Source: Petrosia ficiformis
Taxonomy: Eukaryota > Porifera > Demospongiae > Haplosclerida > Petrosiidae
DNA: 64,000 bases
Assembly: GCA_947044365.1 (NCBI GenBank)
Contig: OX345641.1
Coordinates: 6,842,347-6,906,346, forward strand
Reading direction: 5' to 3'
Positions 61,540 to 64,000 of this stretch are shown piece by piece. The position numbers and the translations under genes were made by a program. Each line of letters opens with the position of its first letter. Position 1 is the first letter of the stretch. The notes under the pieces are model-generated. The model worked only from the letters and a program-made list of their open reading frames with translations, searched no databases and was not told the origin of the DNA.

Positions 61540-62435
61540 TATATACAGTATTATGTATTACACAGTATATAATTATAACATAGTGTAGCCGTTGTGGCTG
61601 CTTGTTTGTTTGTTGTGTGTGTTTGTCTACACCTATTGCTAGCATGCTAGACACATGAATTTTCATGTATATAATTTACATGTAGATGTGCTTCTATCAT
61701 GTTGCTGTCCTGAAAAGAAGTAGTGGATTTAATTTAACATTACTTGTGCACTTCAACTACTACATGTAAATTAAGACATCTTACAAATTTTTTTTCATTT
61801 ACGAGATCTATTAATAGTCAATAACTGAACCATTTTGACATAGGTTCAAAACATTCTCCAAAAAGGTAAGTTTTCATCGTACATTTCTTATTTGTTTTTA
61901 TTGTACATGTACATATATGTATATATGTGTTGTGTTTTATATTTGAACATAGTTGATTTGTAAATGCAGTTGCAAAGATAGTAAATATATCCTCCATCAG
62001 CTGTGTAATAACAATATTGATTTAGTAGGTCATGTCATGTAATCAGTAAAGCTATAGAGATAACTCGTCTTCAGCAAGCTGACACAACTTTGGTAAGTCA
62101 TTTCATAAAATCATTAAGGCTGTGTGAAAAGAACTCATCCTCAGCAAACGTTTTACTTAGATGAAACAACTTTGGTAGTTATTTCATTTAAGCTATAAGC
62201 TAGTTATATGGCTTGAATTATAAAATGGTTACTGTCCAAAAGGGAACTGATACTTATGGTTGAATGAACCATGCAGGGTAAATACCACATACTATTTTTG
62301 TGTAAAATTATGAGTATATAAGAAAGGTTTGTTGCACACTAGAGCATCATAGTAAAGGACAAGATAAAGAATATATCAGAAAGATATCAAGTTACTTCAT
62401 TTTGCAAAATTATTATAAATTTCCAAATTTGTACA

Positions 62436-63167
62436 ATGGAAGTCAGTTACCAGAGAATTATTTTCCTTCTAATTCTAATAGTTGTAGCAATAGAAGGAAG
62501 TGATAATCAAACTGATGAGTTACGAAAGAAGTTAAAAGAAGGACTCTTTGATACTATGAGAATATTGGTAAATATCATTTATGATTATGTATTTTTAAAC
62601 CAACAATGTTTGGTTGGATACATTTCAATTAGTATATTCCATTATTTAATATTTATCAACAGCGTTTTAGCACGAATATGACAGAGCAGACCAATCTCAG
62701 GAAAATGAATTCAACCGAGTCAATTTTTAAACAACTGTTTGATTATAGTATTGAAATTAGCAATGAACCAGGTGAAGAAGAAACTAAATCAGAGATATTA
62801 AGAGTTGCTTGTGAATGGGTAAGTTAGTATGTGGACTTTGATGGATAGATGATTGTTGGAATAGATAGATGATGTGTGTATTATGCATCTACACGTTAAC
62901 ATAATTATTACAAATAATTATTTTCTATAGTCAAACACAAAACTTAATAATAATAGCCAGACATTGGACTGCACAGATAAAAACAGTTTCATGGAGACTT
63001 TGATGCCAGTTGCAGTTAAAGTATTAGTTACTAAAATATGGAATAAAATGAGGGATCTAGCTGAAGATCGTGGTATTGAGATTTGTTCGTGGTTTAAGAG
63101 TACTTTCGATAAAGATAGTGGAGAACAACTGTACAATTTCATGTATAGTAAACTAAAATGTGATTAA
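62436..63167 (+). CDS. Small secreted protein, type C (B-like), copy 3 (C3)
   Basis: 174 residues; exons 62436-62567, 62663-62818, 62931-63167. Exon 3 starts Ser-Asn-Thr-Lys-Leu after an acceptor ending CTATAG. Signal peptide and Asn-Gln-Thr sequon as in C1; mature cysteines about 94, 110, 148 and 173. TATATAAG at 62315-62322. Its 3' flank (63180-63870) corresponds to the second, not the first, of the two flanks found after C2. Confidence 0.8.
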
Positions 63168-63869
63168 TATGTCTCGTTAATATCATGTGATAATCCATAA
63201 TGTTACAGTATGAATTTTAAATTAAGTTTTATACTTTTTATTCAGTACCTATGGAATTACAATCACTTGTATTTAAAAGTAGTAAATGTTTAATAGGTAT
63301 TACTTTCGCTTCAATTTAATCTATTCACTTAATGTTATTTTTTTCGGCCATACATACAAATGAATTATAAGACACAAAAACATATTAGACTAATTATAAA
63401 TACATATGTACATAATCAGGATTCATATAGTTGAGTTTATGGACTGATATAACTGATAAAGTCTAAAATTACACATTTTAAAGCTATAAGAACTAAGGCA
63501 TACTTCAATTATAAAAACAATGTTTCACTTAACAACACATATGTGCATTATATACACAGTATCATATATTCTAATTATGAATATGCATATATTATACACG
63601 CATATGTGCATTATATACACAGTATCATATATTCTAATTATGAATATGCATATATTATACACACATATGTACAAACATATGTGTATTTAAATTATGATGT
63701 ACATTCCAAAGATTTTCTTACTCATGTGTATACACACAAACACAATTACATAATAGTTACACAATTATACCACCATGCATGCTGCATACTAAAATGATGG
63801 ATGCACTGTGAGTTAATACTAATTTGTAGTGCATCCATCATTGGACTGTTCTTAAAATTATTTCAATCG

Positions 63870-64000
63870 TAGTGAATGTTAACTAAGCATGTTCTCTACA
63901 AGGAAATGATATATAGTAATTAGGTAAACTGAATAGATTATAACTAAGTAATAAATTAATGGAGTAAACAGTTTCTGTTATGAAGAAATGATCATTTTTG
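63870..64000 (-). pseudogene. Second copy of the EGF-receptor 3' fragment, cut by the window end
   Basis: Matches 53000-53128 (TTAATGGAGTAAACAGTTTC and flanks). The tail-coding part would lie beyond the window. Shows that the fragment was duplicated together with the D/C unit. Confidence 0.6.

Larger units (their letters stand above)
57304..62435. promoter_or_regulatory. Divergent promoter region between D2 and C3
   Basis: TATA for D2 at 57405-57412 (minus) and for C3 at 62315-62322 (plus), 4.9 kb apart. Includes long TA repeats (59603-59725), an inverted 107-base unit (60080-60190), and an inverted segment (60456-61539). The region is longer than its D1/C2 counterpart mainly because of the last item. 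Confidence 0.5.

Noticed and set aside
63543..63797. 84-codon repetitive open frame rich in Tyr/His/Ile
   Set aside because: Made by a local tandem duplication of ATATAC-type low-complexity sequence; the counterpart near 52.75 kb lacks it.

Overview
The window is animal nuclear DNA, strongly AT-rich, with short spliceosomal introns (GT-AG, many of 90-200 bases), TATA-box promoters, tRNA-derived SINEs and many foldback/MITE elements. A calcium-binding-EGF receptor and a beta-helix/cysteine-rich/multi-TM protein suggest an early-branching metazoan, most likely a demosponge; this is inference from gene style, not a database match.

Layout. 0.5-17.7 kb: about 7.1-kb tandem units, each with two head-to-head genes of one small secreted family, 'type A' on minus and 'type B' on plus (A1/B1, A2/B2, A3/B3). 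17.7-23.2 kb: no gene recognised, dispersed repeats. 23.2-35.7 kb: one 16-exon gene for a type I membrane protein with ten EGF-like modules, eight of them nearly identical exon/intron copies, and a long Ser/Thr-rich cytoplasmic tail; its introns carry several MITEs, SINEs and foldbacks. 35.7-38.5 kb: foldback elements. 38.6-41.8 kb: an intron-poor beta-helix plus multi-TM reading frame broken by three apparent frameshifts. 42.6-64 kb: a second array of the small secreted family, here C (B-like) and D (A-like): C1 on minus, then divergent pairs D1/C2 and D2/C3 in direct repeats of about 10-11 kb, with interposed fragments of the EGF receptor's last exon.

The main point is the eleven-member small-protein family, which I do not recognise. 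Every member has a signal peptide, exactly three coding exons joined by two phase-0 introns, a Cys-Glu-Trp triplet ending exon 2, and a related promoter (TATAWAAG followed by TTCTGTTRCAC or a close variant). Members sit as divergent A/B-like pairs that duplicate as a unit. A and B have eight matching mature cysteines; their counterparts D and C have four each, so both partners lost cysteines. This looks like a rapidly evolving, co-duplicating pair of secreted proteins, possibly partners of each other, but no function can be read from sequence alone.

Exon boundaries were read by hand from splice consensus and frame continuity. All genes except A1 (shifted exon 3) and the 38.6-kb locus give uninterrupted spliced frames.
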